Shown: positions 16,369 to 24,577 of the stretch, one piece after another
Numbering within the stretch: position 1 is the stretch's first letter
How the letters are laid out: each line of letters starts with the position of its first letter
Notes under the pieces: model-generated
What the model was told of the DNA's origin: nothing
The model's input: only the letters and a program-made list of their open reading frames with translations
The model's database searches: none
Assembly: GCA_945906815.1 (NCBI GenBank)
Contig: CAMDRT010000038.1
Coordinates: forward strand, 1 to 42,323
Source: Bordetella parapertussis
GTDB taxonomy: Bacteria; Pseudomonadota; Gammaproteobacteria; Burkholderiales; SG8-41
DNA: 42,323 nucleotides
Direction of reading: 5' to 3'
Made by a program: the position numbers and the translations under genes

Positions 16369-16397
16369 AATCTATCCCGCGACCGGCGTACAGTCAA
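16369..16397 (-). promoter_or_regulatory. Sigma70 promoter for the alpha/beta hydrolase
   Basis: On the minus strand TTGACT (16392-16397), 17 bp, TAGATT (16369-16374). The spacer resembles that of the promoter at 4462-4490, which has the same -10 box. Confidence 0.65.
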
Positions 16398-16467
16398 TCG
16401 CGGAATGTTTTGCCACCCTAACCTGCACGCATGATAATAAGTCTGGTTCTGAAAAAAGGTTCATCAG

Positions 16468-16542
16468 ACTTTCGTGCCGGCGCCCCATCTGCAGGAACTG
16501 ATTGCCCTCGCCAAAGCGAGCCCCGGCAAATATCCGCCTTGA
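16468..16542 (+). pseudogene. Relic of a Bug/TctC-family gene
   Basis: The plus strand reads TFVPAPHLQELIALAKASPG then KYPP and a stop. This matches the internal Bug motif seen in the intact genes of this window (for example VPVKNVKELIALAKRRPGDL). Only about 24 codons survive between the two hydrolase genes, with no start or remaining domains nearby. Confidence 0.6.
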
Positions 16543-16610
16543 ATGACATGCCATAGACTTTTGCCAACAACCAACAGCCTGCACATCAAAATGTTTTCAA
16601 AAGGGAAATC

Positions 16611-17732
16611 ATGGGACGCAAACGCTACGCACAACCCGCACTCGCAGCCCTCATCGCTCTATGGGGTCTCGCCATGACCGGTTGCGCAAGCCACCTCGGA
16701 GACGCCATCGCGGTTGCCCAGCAAGGCAGTTTTTTTGTCGGCGGTAAAAAAGTTCAGGGGCCGGGCACGTACGACCCCACGCAAGGCACCACCAACACTG
16801 ACCCCGGACAAACGTACTGGATGGATCAGATGTACGTGCAGTATCAAATCCCGCCGAACGCGCGCCAGTACCCGCTGATACTCGTACACGGCGGCAGCGG
16901 CACCGGCCGCGTGTGGGAGACCACACCCGATGGGCGCGAGGGCTTCCAGACGCTGATGCTGCGCCGCGGCTTTGCGGTGTATATCGTCGATTTTCCACGG
17001 CGCGGGCGTGCGGGTTTTCCCAGCTACAACGGTGCATTCGGCGAACTTGCAGGCAAGCCCATGGTGGCCAATCGCACCACGCAGGCCGGCGTGCAATGGG
17101 CGTGGTCGCGCTGGCGTCTAGGCCCACGGTATCCCGATGTATTTCCGGTGCAGCAGTTTCCGATGAACGCCGTGGATGCATTCATGCAGCACCTGGTGCC
17201 CACAGTGTCTGACAATCGCGAGGTCATCAGCGGTGCGCTGGTGACGCTGCTCGATAAAATCGGCCCCGCTGTACTGGTAACACATTCACAGTCGGGCTTG
17301 TTCGGCTGGCTTGCAGGCGCGCGCTCGCCCAATGTGAAAGGCATCGTGTCCTACGAACCCGGCTTCGTATTTAAGCAGGGCGAAGTGCCGCCAGCGATTC
17401 CCCTGTTCAAAGGCAGCCAGCCGTCGGGCACGCCGGTAACAGCTGCAGAGTTCGCCAGCCTCGCGCAAATTCCGCTACAAGTGGTGTACGGCGACAACAT
17501 ACCGAAGCAGCCGATCCCCGACCTGGTGGCTGACGGGCGGCGCGCGCAGGTTGTCACCTCCGTGATGTTTGTTGACGCCCTCAACAAACAGGGCGGTCAA
17601 GCCAGTGTGCTGCATCTACCCGACGCGGGTTTGTACGGGAACTCTCACTTCATGTTTTCGGATTTGAATAACGTACAGGTTGCAGACCAGTTGTCGAAGT
17701 TTCTGGGCGCGAAGGGGTTGGATAGCCGGTAA
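16611..17732 (+). CDS. Exported alpha/beta hydrolase, probable lipoprotein
   Basis: A 373-residue protein. The N-terminus MGRKRYAQPALAALIALWGL continues AMTGC, a signal sequence with a lipobox-like end at Cys25, so it may be membrane-anchored in the periplasm. The hydrolase fold shows YPLILVHGGSGTGRVWETTP (oxyanion His93-Gly-Gly) and a nucleophile elbow THSQSGLFGW with Ser226. The late GNSHFMFSDLNN probably supplies the catalytic His. Related proteins are annotated only as esterases or alpha/beta fold hydrolases. No ribosome site stands out (AAGGGA eight bases before ATG is acceptable). Isolated gene, about 220 bp before aat. Confidence 0.82.
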   Translation: MGRKRYAQPALAALIALWGLAMTGCASHLGDAIAVAQQGSFFVGGKKVQGPGTYDPTQGTTNTDPGQTYWMDQMYVQYQIPPNARQYPLILVHGGSGTGRVWETTPDGREGFQTLMLRRGFAVYIVDFPRRGRAGFPSYNGAFGELAGKPMVANRTTQAGVQWAWSRWRLGPRYPDVFPVQQFPMNAVDAFMQHLVPTVSDNREVISGALVTLLDKIGPAVLVTHSQSGLFGWLAGARSPNVKGIVSYEPGFVFKQGEVPPAIPLFKGSQPSGTPVTAAEFASLAQIPLQVVYGDNIPKQPIPDLVADGRRAQVVTSVMFVDALNKQGGQASVLHLPDAGLYGNSHFMFSDLNNVQVADQLSKFLGAKGLDSR

Positions 17733-17920
17733 CTGCATCATGGGGTCATCGGGCTTGAATCTGAACCAGCTATCAGCCACAGGGTGATACCGGGCGTTTG
17801 CGGATCTTAAAGAATTAATTGTCACAGGCCCGGCTCCTCCCGTCATGGATACAAGTCAAGGGCCAGATGCCTAAAATATTACTGACAAACAAAATATTAC
17901 ATTGCTCAACCCCCTCTGCG

Positions 17921-17948
17921 TTAGCGGCAGTCAGCACGCCATTACAAT
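17921..17948 (+). promoter_or_regulatory. Probable aat promoter, leaderless
   Basis: TTAGCG (17921-17926), 16 bp, TACAAT (17943-17948), then six bases and the ATG of aat. No Shine-Dalgarno sequence exists. Just upstream, AAAATATTAC occurs twice (17873 and 17891), an AT-rich stretch that could be an UP-like element. Confidence 0.5.
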
Positions 17949-17954
17949 ACGCGC

Positions 17955-18650
17955 ATGATTCCCTGGCTGGAGCGCGACCAACCGTTTCCACCGCTCACCC
18001 GCGCGTTGAGCGAGCCGAATGGTTTACTGGCCGCGGGCGGCGAGCTTACGGCTGAGCGCCTGATCAACGCTTACCAGAACGGCATTTTCCCGTGGTACAG
18101 CGCGGAGCAACCCTTGCTATGGTGGAGCCCTGATCCGCGCATGGTGCTGATCCCCGCCGAACTGAAGCTGTCGCGTTCGCTCGGCAAGCGCGTGCGCAAA
18201 GGCGGTTTTGAAATTCGCGTCGATTCAGCCTTTGCAAGCGTGATGCGCGCCTGCGCCGCGCCACGCGAGCAGCACGGCGGCACCTGGATCACCGATGACA
18301 TGGTGGCGGCTTACACCGAATTGCACCGCCGCGGCGTCGCCCATTGCGTTGAAACCTGGGTCAACGGCGAACTCGTCGGCGGCCTGTATGGCGTGGCTCT
18401 GGGCCGCATGTTCTATGGTGAATCGATGTTCACGCGCGCGCCTGACGCCTCGAAGATCGCCCTGGTTGCCTTGGTAAAACAGCTCGCGCGCTGGCAATTC
18501 GGGCTGATCGATTGCCAGATGAAAACCGCGCATCTGGCCTCGCTCGGCGCGCGGGAAATCCCGCGCGCCGCGTTTGTACGTCAGCTCCAAGACTTGGTAA
18601 ACTGTGAGCCACCGCGTTCATGGCGATTCGATAATGACTTATTTGACTGA
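17955..18650 (+). CDS. aat: Leucyl/phenylalanyl-tRNA--protein transferase
   Basis: A 231-residue cytoplasmic enzyme of the N-end rule pathway: it adds Leu or Phe to proteins with N-terminal Lys or Arg so that ClpS-ClpAP degrades them. Family landmarks are present in order: FPP-x-x-x-AL with [77 protein letters not shown] and LIDCQM-x-T-x-HLASLGA. Length is normal. Its end overlaps bpt by 17 bp, a common betaproteobacterial and gammaproteobacterial pairing of the two transferases. Confidence 0.97.
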   Translation: MIPWLERDQPFPPLTRALSEPNGLLAAGGELTAERLINAYQNGIFPWYSAEQPLLWWSPDPRMVLIPAELKLSRSLGKRVRKGGFEIRVDSAFASVMRACAAPREQHGGTWITDDMVAAYTELHRRGVAHCVETWVNGELVGGLYGVALGRMFYGESMFTRAPDASKIALVALVKQLARWQFGLIDCQMKTAHLASLGAREIPRAAFVRQLQDLVNCEPPRSWRFDNDLFD

Positions 18651-19359
18651 GGTTCCGCTGTCGGTGCTGCAGTTTTACTCGACTGCGCCCTACCCGTGCA
18701 GCTATCTGCCGGAGCGGCTGGCGCGCTCGCAGGTGGCGACCCCCAGTCATCTGATCGACACTGCAGTCTACGGTGAACTGGTGCGTGCGGGTTTTCGCCG
18801 CAGCGGCGCGTTTACCTATCGCCCGCATTGCGATCAGTGTAAGGCGTGCGTGCCGGTGCGCATCGTGGCTGCGGATTTCCAGCCGAGCCGCACGCAACGC
18901 CGTTTCGGCCATAAACATGCGAATCTTTCCACGCATTTTATGGAGCTGAAGTATCACCCCGAACACTACGCGCTGTATTTGCTTTATCAATCCAGCCGCC
19001 ACAGCGGCGGCGGCATGGATCAGGACAGCCGCGAGCAGTACCGTCACTTTCTACTGCAAAGCAATGTGAATTCACGGCTGGTGGAGTTTCGTGAGGACGG
19101 CGAACTGCGCATGGTCAGCATCATCGATCAACTGGCGGACGGCTTGTCGTCGGTCTATACCTTTTTCGATCCGCGGGTGCGCGGCGCGAGTTTCGGCACC
19201 TACAATATTCTGTGGCAGATCGCCTGGTGCAGGCAGATGGAGTTGCCATACCTGTATCTCGGTTACTGGATCGCCTTGAGCCGGAAAATGGCCTATAAGG
19301 CGCACTTCCGTCCGATCGAAGGCCTCATTGATGGCCGCTGGCAACCGCTCGCACATTAA
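18634..19359 (+). CDS. bpt: Aspartate/glutamate leucyltransferase
   Basis: A 241-residue Bpt-type aminoacyl-tRNA-protein transferase, which adds Leu to proteins with N-terminal Asp or Glu, the second arm of the bacterial N-end rule. The N-terminal metal-type motif [16 protein letters not shown] is intact, as are [13 protein letters not shown] near the start, SVYTFFDP in the middle and LGYWI with [11 protein letters not shown] near the end. The frame opens at a GTG (18604), but the ATG at 18634 gives the family-typical start [15 protein letters not shown]. It overlaps aat and is probably co-transcribed. Confidence 0.95.
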   Translation: MTYLTEVPLSVLQFYSTAPYPCSYLPERLARSQVATPSHLIDTAVYGELVRAGFRRSGAFTYRPHCDQCKACVPVRIVAADFQPSRTQRRFGHKHANLSTHFMELKYHPEHYALYLLYQSSRHSGGGMDQDSREQYRHFLLQSNVNSRLVEFREDGELRMVSIIDQLADGLSSVYTFFDPRVRGASFGTYNILWQIAWCRQMELPYLYLGYWIALSRKMAYKAHFRPIEGLIDGRWQPLAH

Positions 19360-19461
19360 CTCTCAACGTAGTGCTTGGCGTAGACTTCCTGCACCGCGTT
19401 TGATCCGCGTCAACCCCAGCATTGCCATGGTTCGCGTGGTTAATTACGGCGGAGACTGCTC

Positions 19462-20574
19462 ATGCGCATAGGCGTTCCCAAGGAAATCAAAAATCACGAG
19501 TATCGCGCAGGGGTTACGCCCGACGGTGTGCGTACGCTGAACGCCGCAGGACACCAGGTATGGGTGCAGACGCTATTAGGTGAGCGCGTCGGTTTTCCCG
19601 ATACTTTGTACCAGGCAGCCGGCGCGCGCATCGTCGCCCGTGCAGAGGAAATCTACGCCTGTGACATGGTGATCAAGGTCAAGGAACTGCAGCCGGTCGA
19701 ATTCGCGCTGCAACATGCCGGTTTGATTTTGTACTGTTACCAGCATTTCGCACCCGACCCCGTACTGCTGGCTGCGGCACTAACCTATAACATTACCAGC
19801 GTCGCTTATGAAACCGTCACTGCCGCGGATGGCAGTCTGCCCCTACTCACGCCAATGTCGCAGATTGCCGGACGTCTTGCACCGCAGATGGGGGCATGGG
19901 CGCTGCAAATGATCAACGGCGGTAGCGGCGTGCTGCTGGGTGGCGTTACTGGCGTACTGCCGGCGCAGGTGCTGATCATCGGCGGCGGTATAGTCGGCGC
20001 CAGCGCTGCGCGCATTGCACTGGGCATGGGCGCAGACGTGACACTGGTGGATCACAGCGCCGCGAAGCTCGCTCGGCTCGAGGCAGTATTCGGCGCGCGG
20101 CTCAAAACCGCGATTTCAAATGTGTCCAACCTGGAGCACTTGGCCGCCGCTGCCGATCTGATCATCGGCGCGGTGTTAGTGCCCGGAAAACTGGCGCCTA
20201 AACTCTTGCACCGCACGGATTTGCGGCGTATGCGGCCGGGCTCGGTCATCGTCGATGTGGCGATTGACCAGGGCGGTATTTGCGAAACGTCGCGCCCGAC
20301 ATCGCACACCGCGCCGATTTATGTCGAGGACGGCGTGGTGCATTACTGCGTGCCCAATATGCCATCGGCCGTGGCCCGCACCGCCACCCTGGCGTTGACG
20401 CAGGCGACGTTGCCGCTGGCACTGGAAATTGCCAACAAAGGACTGGTGCAGGCTATACGCGACTATCCCGGACTGCGCGACGGCGTGCAAACCGTCAATG
20501 GCAAGGTGACACATGCGGGCCTCGCGCGCGACACCGGCCGCCCCTACACCACGTTTGAATCAGCCTTGCCGTGA
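19462..20574 (+). CDS. ald: Alanine dehydrogenase
   Basis: A 370-residue NAD-dependent L-alanine dehydrogenase (alanine + NAD+ + water to pyruvate + NH4+ + NADH). The start [20 protein letters not shown] is diagnostic; the N-terminal domain carries the substrate residues (Arg15 and Lys74/75 region, [13 protein letters not shown]). The Rossmann motif [20 protein letters not shown] begins near residue 174, followed by DVAIDQGG and [20 protein letters not shown] precedes the ATG. Its stop overlaps the GTG start of rnfB (GTGA), so the two share translation, an arrangement whose metabolic logic (NADH and electron transfer) is only suggestive. Confidence 0.96.
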   Translation: MRIGVPKEIKNHEYRAGVTPDGVRTLNAAGHQVWVQTLLGERVGFPDTLYQAAGARIVARAEEIYACDMVIKVKELQPVEFALQHAGLILYCYQHFAPDPVLLAAALTYNITSVAYETVTAADGSLPLLTPMSQIAGRLAPQMGAWALQMINGGSGVLLGGVTGVLPAQVLIIGGGIVGASAARIALGMGADVTLVDHSAAKLARLEAVFGARLKTAISNVSNLEHLAAAADLIIGAVLVPGKLAPKLLHRTDLRRMRPGSVIVDVAIDQGGICETSRPTSHTAPIYVEDGVVHYCVPNMPSAVARTATLALTQATLPLALEIANKGLVQAIRDYPGLRDGVQTVNGKVTHAGLARDTGRPYTTFESALP

Positions 20575-21197
20575 AGCCGCCCGCAGCGCGCGAAAACCTG
20601 ACGGACCAGATCGAAACGCTGCTGCCGCAAACACAGTGCGGCCAGTGCGGCTACCCAGGCTGCCGGCCGTACGCCGAGGCTTTAGCCGCGGGCAGCGCCG
20701 ATATCAATCGCTGTCCACCGGGCGGCGCTGAATTGATAGCCGATCTGGCGCAACTGCTGGGCCGTGCGCCCAAGCCGCTGGATGCGTCGTGCGGGGTGAC
20801 CCAAGCACCTGCGGTGGCGCTGATCGACGAAGCATGGTGCATCGGTTGCACGCTGTGCATACAAGCGTGTCCGGTCGATGCCATCGCAGGCGCGGCCAAC
20901 GTGATGCATACCGTGATTGCAGCGGAATGCACCGGCTGCGAATTGTGCATAGCGCCGTGTCCGGTGGATTGCATACAGATGGTCGCCGTGGCGCACGCCG
21001 TGGATCGCGACGCTCGTAGCGCGCGGGCCCTGCACGCAAAACGCCGCTACCTGGCGCGGCAACTGCGGCGCGCGCAGCGCAGGCAACCGACGAAGCCGCC
21101 GCCACGTGGCACAGCAGCGACGCAAAGCGACAGAAAACAAGCGGTAGTGGCGCGCGCACTGGCGCGCGCGCGCGCCAGAATTAAAGCGGCGCAATAG
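20571..21197 (+). CDS. rnfB: RnfB/RsxB-type iron-sulfur protein
   Basis: A 208-residue soluble ferredoxin-like protein. An Fe-S domain (Cys23, Cys26, Cys31, Cys48; [11 protein letters not shown]) is followed by two 4Fe-4S ferredoxin motifs (Cys90/93/96/100 and Cys120/123/126/130). The C-terminal 60 residues are very basic ([15 protein letters not shown] and [14 protein letters not shown]). It lacks the N-terminal membrane helix of the Rnf complex subunit and no rnfACDGE genes are here; this stand-alone form is usual in betaproteobacteria, often near nth. It starts with GTG overlapping the ald stop. The electron partner is unknown. Confidence 0.9.
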   Translation: MKPPAARENLTDQIETLLPQTQCGQCGYPGCRPYAEALAAGSADINRCPPGGAELIADLAQLLGRAPKPLDASCGVTQAPAVALIDEAWCIGCTLCIQACPVDAIAGAANVMHTVIAAECTGCELCIAPCPVDCIQMVAVAHAVDRDARSARALHAKRRYLARQLRRAQRRQPTKPPPRGTAATQSDRKQAVVARALARARARIKAAQ

Positions 21198-21230
21198 CGC
21201 GGATTATTAACACCATTCGCTTACACAAAC

Positions 21231-22169
21231 TCAACGGCCAAACAAGCCTTTGAGGCCGCCCCTGATGACATCCATCGGATTGGTGCCGCCGCCCGCCGGC
21301 GCGCCAGTCGAGGCGCCCGCTGGAGCCGCGTCCTGCTTGGGCGCGGCTGCCGAGGCGGAAAGCGGCGTAATTTCCGGCTCAAGGCCCGCAGGTATGGCGC
21401 CCATACGCGGGCTCAGCAAATCACCCAGTTTGCTCAGCCGGTCCGCGGGCCCCGGATGCGATCCAAACAAGTCCACCACAGACGGGTCGCTGGACGCGCG
21501 TGCACTGAGTTTATGCAGCACCTCGGCCAGACCAAACGCGTTGTAGCCCGCACGCGCGGCGAGGATCACACCGTTCGCATCCGCCTCGTATTCAGCATTC
21601 TTGTCCAGGCCGCTGATGAACAAATTCTTGAAAAAATCGAGCGCTGCTTTGCCCAGCACATCGCTGCCGGTGCGGCTCGCCGCCAGATTCGCGCCCGCCG
21701 ATATCAACCGTTGTTTCTGCATCACACTGATGTGATGCCGGTGGACCACGTGCGCAATTTCGTGGCCCAGCACCCCGGCCAACTGCGCTTCATTATCCAA
21801 AATGTCATACAGCCCGCGCGTAATCAGTATGCTACCGCCGGGCATCGCCATGGCATTGATGTTAAGGGCGTTGGCCACGCCAAAACGCCACGGCAGATCA
21901 GGCCGTTCGCTCTGCGAGGCTACCCAACGTCCCACACGATTGACGTACGCCTGCACAGTGGCATCATCCACCAAGGCAATTTGACCGAGCAGCCGGCCTG
22001 CCAGCTCGCGGCCGATGGCAATTTCTTCTTTTTCGCTAATCACCGTAGCAGCGCCAGCGATATCTTTGCCCGCACTGAATAGACTGCCCAGGTCGAGGCT
22101 GCGCTGCGCCTGAGCCACGCCACCGGCAAGCGACAAAACTACGCAACACAATATTTTAAGAGGGGGCAT
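21231..22169 (-). CDS. Periplasmic M48-family zinc metalloprotease
   Basis: A 312-residue protein with a signal peptide (MPPLKILCCVVLSLAGGVAQ, cleavage near AQAQ). The zinc site HEIAHVVHRHH has His136, Glu137 and His140, with the third ligand in EYEADANG near residue 193-196. It resembles BepA/YggG-type quality-control proteases, though the TPR part of BepA is absent. The C-terminus is Ala/Pro/Gly-rich and ends GGLKGLFGR. The frame is open to 22226, but GGAGA before the ATG at 22169 decides the start. It follows the SH3-domain gene by 13 bp, one operon. Confidence 0.92.
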   Translation of the reverse strand: MPPLKILCCVVLSLAGGVAQAQRSLDLGSLFSAGKDIAGAATVISEKEEIAIGRELAGRLLGQIALVDDATVQAYVNRVGRWVASQSERPDLPWRFGVANALNINAMAMPGGSILITRGLYDILDNEAQLAGVLGHEIAHVVHRHHISVMQKQRLISAGANLAASRTGSDVLGKAALDFFKNLFISGLDKNAEYEADANGVILAARAGYNAFGLAEVLHKLSARASSDPSVVDLFGSHPGPADRLSKLGDLLSPRMGAIPAGLEPEITPLSASAAAPKQDAAPAGASTGAPAGGGTNPMDVIRGGLKGLFGR

Positions 22170-22182
22170 CGGCCGCTCTCCA

Positions 22183-22689
22183 TCAATAACTGATAGGGGT
22201 TGCGGATAAACCCTGGGCGCTGGCAAACGATAGGGCGCCAGCCTTATCCACCGCGAATCCGTCGAGCAGCGCCAATTGCGCAGTGCTTACCGCAGCGCTA
22301 TCGCCAAACGCATGGCCGATGGTTTCTTTGTCAAAACCGCGGATGCCTATGGTGGACGTGGCACTCACTTGCCGCCGTCCGCCACCAAAAAAACTGCTGA
22401 CCCCGGCACTGCTGGGTGCTGCACCGCTGCCGCCACCAAAACGCACATCCGTAGTCAGCACCCAGCCCGCGCCGCCGGGGACTTTGATATGCAGCCACGG
22501 GCCTTTTTTGCCGGATGCCTCTCCCACCGTGCCCTGTTTGACCGAGGTGACAGGCGCGGCGTCAAAACGCGCATCGGATCGCAGTGGCGCATCCTTGGTG
22601 AAGGTCACCGGTTCGGCCTGCACCCCCATCGCGCCCATTAAAACGGCAGTGGCGGCTAACACCCCCAACATGCGACGCAGTGATTTCAT
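22183..22689 (-). CDS. Exported SH3-domain protein
   Basis: A 168-residue protein with a signal peptide (residues 1-25, ending GVQAEPVTF). Residues about 30-85 form a bacterial SH3-like domain (LRSDARFDAAPVTSVKQGT, GPWLHIKVPGGAGWV), a fold often binding peptidoglycan. The C-terminal half, from STIGIRGFDKETIGHAF, is a conserved extension seen in SH3 proteins paired with M48 proteases. It is the first gene of a two-gene operon with the protease, so the pair may work at the cell wall or in envelope quality control (inference). Confidence 0.82.
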   Translation of the reverse strand: MKSLRRMLGVLAATAVLMGAMGVQAEPVTFTKDAPLRSDARFDAAPVTSVKQGTVGEASGKKGPWLHIKVPGGAGWVLTTDVRFGGGSGAAPSSAGVSSFFGGGRRQVSATSTIGIRGFDKETIGHAFGDSAAVSTAQLALLDGFAVDKAGALSFASAQGLSATPISY

Positions 22690-22732
22690 CCCAGCCTTCG
22701 AAAAAGCGGAAATAGCGAATGGATCCGGCGAG

Positions 22733-22742
22733 ATTATATAAT
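22733..22742. promoter_or_regulatory. Overlapping divergent -10 boxes
   Basis: ATTATATAAT contains TATAAT on both strands: 22733-22738 for the SH3/M48 operon (minus) and 22737-22742 towards nth (plus). The minus-strand -10 lies about 44 bases before the SH3 gene. A convincing -35 box is not clear on either side. Confidence 0.45.
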
Positions 22743-22826
22743 GCTCGGCCCCAACGCAAGCTCGTCATCGCCGCGGCACTACTACGCGCCTGGACCCATG
22801 CACTGAACGCCACTTTGAGCGCCCCT

Positions 22827-23465
22827 ATGAACGCCAGTAAGCGCCGCATCATTTTTGAGCGATTTCACGCCGCCAACCCGGAGCCGCGCGGAGAATTGCA
22901 CTTCACATCCCATTTTGAACTGCTGATCGCGGTGATACTGTCGGCACAGGCCACCGACAAAAGCGTCAATCTCGCCACCGATCAGCTGTATCAACGCGCA
23001 AACACAGCGGAAAGTATTTTGAAGCTCGGCCAAAAAGGGCTGGAGCGTTTCGTAAAGTCCATCGGCCTCTACCGCACCAAAACCAAGAACATACTCGCCA
23101 CCTGCAAAATACTGTTGGAGGCGCACGGCGGCGAGGTGCCGCGCACGCGCGTAGCGCTGGAGGCACTGCCCGGGGTAGGCCGCAAGACCGCCAACGTGGT
23201 GCTGAATATTGCGTTTGGCGAACCCACCATCGCGGTGGACACGCACCTGTTTCGCATCGGCAACCGCACCGGCATAGCGCCCGGCAACACTCCGCTGGAA
23301 GTGGAGCGGCGCCTGCTGAAATTTATTCCCGACGAATACCAGCGACACGCGCATCACTGGCTGATCCTGCACGGACGCTACGTGTGCGTGGCACGCTCGC
23401 CCAAGTGTGGCGAGTGCCTGATACGGGATTTATGCGAGTTTCGCCAGAAGACGGGCGAAACGTGA
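22827..23465 (+). CDS. nth: Endonuclease III
   Basis: A 212-residue DNA glycosylase/AP lyase for oxidised pyrimidines. The helix-hairpin-helix LEALPGVGRKTANVVL holds the catalytic Lys120, and VDTHLFRIGNR holds Asp138. The 4Fe-4S loop C-x6-C-x2-C-x5-C is at Cys187, 194, 197 and 203. All positions match E. coli Nth numbering exactly, which supports the ATG at 22827 over the longer frame that opens at 22719. It ends with RQKTGET, then a palindromic repeat separates it from a convergent cytochrome gene. Confidence 0.97.
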   Translation: MNASKRRIIFERFHAANPEPRGELHFTSHFELLIAVILSAQATDKSVNLATDQLYQRANTAESILKLGQKGLERFVKSIGLYRTKTKNILATCKILLEAHGGEVPRTRVALEALPGVGRKTANVVLNIAFGEPTIAVDTHLFRIGNRTGIAPGNTPLEVERRLLKFIPDEYQRHAHHWLILHGRYVCVARSPKCGECLIRDLCEFRQKTGET

Positions 23466-23521
23466 AGGGTGAAGGGGTGAAGGGGTGAAGGGGGTACCTC
23501 GTTCACTCCTTCACTCGTTCA
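23463..23521. repeat. GTGAAGG palindromic repeat, copy 2
   Basis: Three to four tandem GTGAAGG(GG) units run into GGTACC and are mirrored by TTCACTCCTTCACTCGTTCAC on the right, so RNA from either side would form a hairpin. The core GGGGTACCTCGTTCAC also occurs at 5281-5309. It sits exactly between the convergent nth and cytochrome genes and may serve as a two-way transcription barrier. Confidence 0.7.
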
Positions 23522-23523
23522 CG

Positions 23524-23844
23524 CTATTTAAAAGTCACCAACCCCGGCTGCGCCGAAAAATACGCTGCCAGGTCTTCGATATCGCGCTGCGACAGGTTGG
23601 CGCCCATCGGTGCCATCAGCGGATTTTTGCGCACGCCGGATTTGTAGCCTTGCAGGGATTTCACCAGATAGTCGTAGTGTTGTCCGGCGAGCTTCGGAAA
23701 ATCGGCGCCGGTGCTGTTGCCGTCGGCGCCGTGGCAGGCCGCGCAAGCCTTGGCTTTTTCTTTACCTGCAGCGGGATTGCCTGCAAACGCGACGCCGCTC
23801 GTCAATAACGCTGCGCCACACAATAAGATGGTGATTGTTTTCAT
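23524..23844 (-). CDS. Small exported class I cytochrome c
   Basis: A 106-residue protein with a signal peptide (MKTITILLCGAALLTSGVAF, cleavage near AFA-GNP). The single haem site CAACH has Cys34, Cys37 and His38, with Met in the NPLMAPMGANLS segment as the likely axial ligand. It belongs to the cytochrome c4/c5-like monohaem group (about 85 mature residues). The open frame starts four codons earlier (23856), but the ATG at 23844 gives a clean signal peptide. It is the second of two tandem cytochrome genes. Confidence 0.92.
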   Translation of the reverse strand: MKTITILLCGAALLTSGVAFAGNPAAGKEKAKACAACHGADGNSTGADFPKLAGQHYDYLVKSLQGYKSGVRKNPLMAPMGANLSQRDIEDLAAYFSAQPGLVTFK

Positions 23845-23856
23845 TTCCGCCCCCAA

Positions 23857-24207
23857 CTATTTAGCCGCAACCTTGCCAGGACCTGCGCCGTAATAAGCCG
23901 CGAGATCAGCCATGTCCTGGTCGGACAGGCTGGCTGCGATGCCTTTCATGCTCGGATGATTGCGCTCGCCCGACTTATACGCTTGCAGCGCTTTCACCAT
24001 ATACGCCGGATGCTGGCCACCGATTTTAGGAACGTTATACACCTCGGGGAACGCCGTTTTATAACCGGCAATGCCGTGACAGCCTATGCACATCGCATTC
24101 TTCTTGGCACCCGCCGCCGCATCGCCCACCGGCACCTGCGCGAGCGACCCCACCGCAGTTAACGCAGCCGCTATGCCCACAGCAGCCATGCCTGCACGAA
24201 TTTTCAT
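23857..24207 (-). CDS. Small exported class I cytochrome c
   Basis: A 116-residue paralogue of the neighbouring cytochrome, with signal peptide MKIRAGMAAVGIAAALTAVG and haem site CIGCH (Cys40, Cys43, His44). The axial Met is in HPSMKGIAASLSD. Both genes share the KIGGQH/KLAGQH and MVKALQAYKSG/LVKSLQGYKSG blocks, pointing to tandem duplication. It is the upstream gene, with a TATAAT box at 24250-24255, and the pair ends 12 bp apart. Likely periplasmic electron carriers; no oxidase or reductase is linked. Confidence 0.92.
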   Translation of the reverse strand: MKIRAGMAAVGIAAALTAVGSLAQVPVGDAAAGAKKNAMCIGCHGIAGYKTAFPEVYNVPKIGGQHPAYMVKALQAYKSGERNHPSMKGIAASLSDQDMADLAAYYGAGPGKVAAK

Positions 24208-24249
24208 GTCTTCGTTTCCCTGTGTATAAGGTCTGGATTTTGACCGCCG

Positions 24250-24255
24250 ATTATA
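24250..24255 (-). promoter_or_regulatory. -10 box of the tandem cytochrome operon
   Basis: TATAAT on the minus strand about 42 bases before the ATG at 24207. A matching -35 is weak (ATCAAC with 17-bp spacing). AGGGAAACGAAGAC precedes the start codon. Confidence 0.5.
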
Positions 24256-24297
24256 ACTGAAAACACGCTAAAGTTGATGCCCCCGGCCGCTTGTCCG

Positions 24298-24542
24298 ATA
24301 ATCCTAGAAACGGTAGTTGGACGAGGTGGAGCGTGCGGTTATGGGGGTGCAGGGCAAGGCGCGACGACGCGGAATGGCTGTTCCATTCCAAGGAGTTGCA
24401 ACGCGGGCATGCGCCGCCAGAACCGTGCGATCCGCCCCGTAGCGCAGTCACCAAACCGGTGATCGTTGATAGCATGACAAACTATAAGGCCATCAAGAGG
24501 TCGGTAGCATCGCGAGCGGTCAACTGCCGTTTCTAGGATAAT
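24298..24542. mobile_element. MITE-like element with 22-bp terminal inverted repeats
   Basis: ATAATCCTAGAAACGGTAG(TTG) at 24298-24319 is mirrored by CAACTGCCGTTTCTAGGATA(AT) at 24521-24542, two mismatches in 22. The 200-bp interior holds no convincing gene. A clear target-site duplication is not visible. The size, inverted repeats and lack of a gene fit a non-autonomous mobile element; it sits just before the SulP gene. Confidence 0.6.
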
Positions 24543-24577
24543 GCCCGCTAACCTGAAAGCCGCACCGCGCCAACCTC

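Noticed and set aside
20571..21197. RnfB without a membrane anchor as a truncated gene
   Set aside because: The soluble stand-alone form with all Cys motifs is usual in betaproteobacteria, so it is not considered broken.
24291..24536. 81-codon frame inside the MITE-like element
   Set aside because: Lies wholly between the inverted repeats, no family resemblance, several alternative frames equally open.
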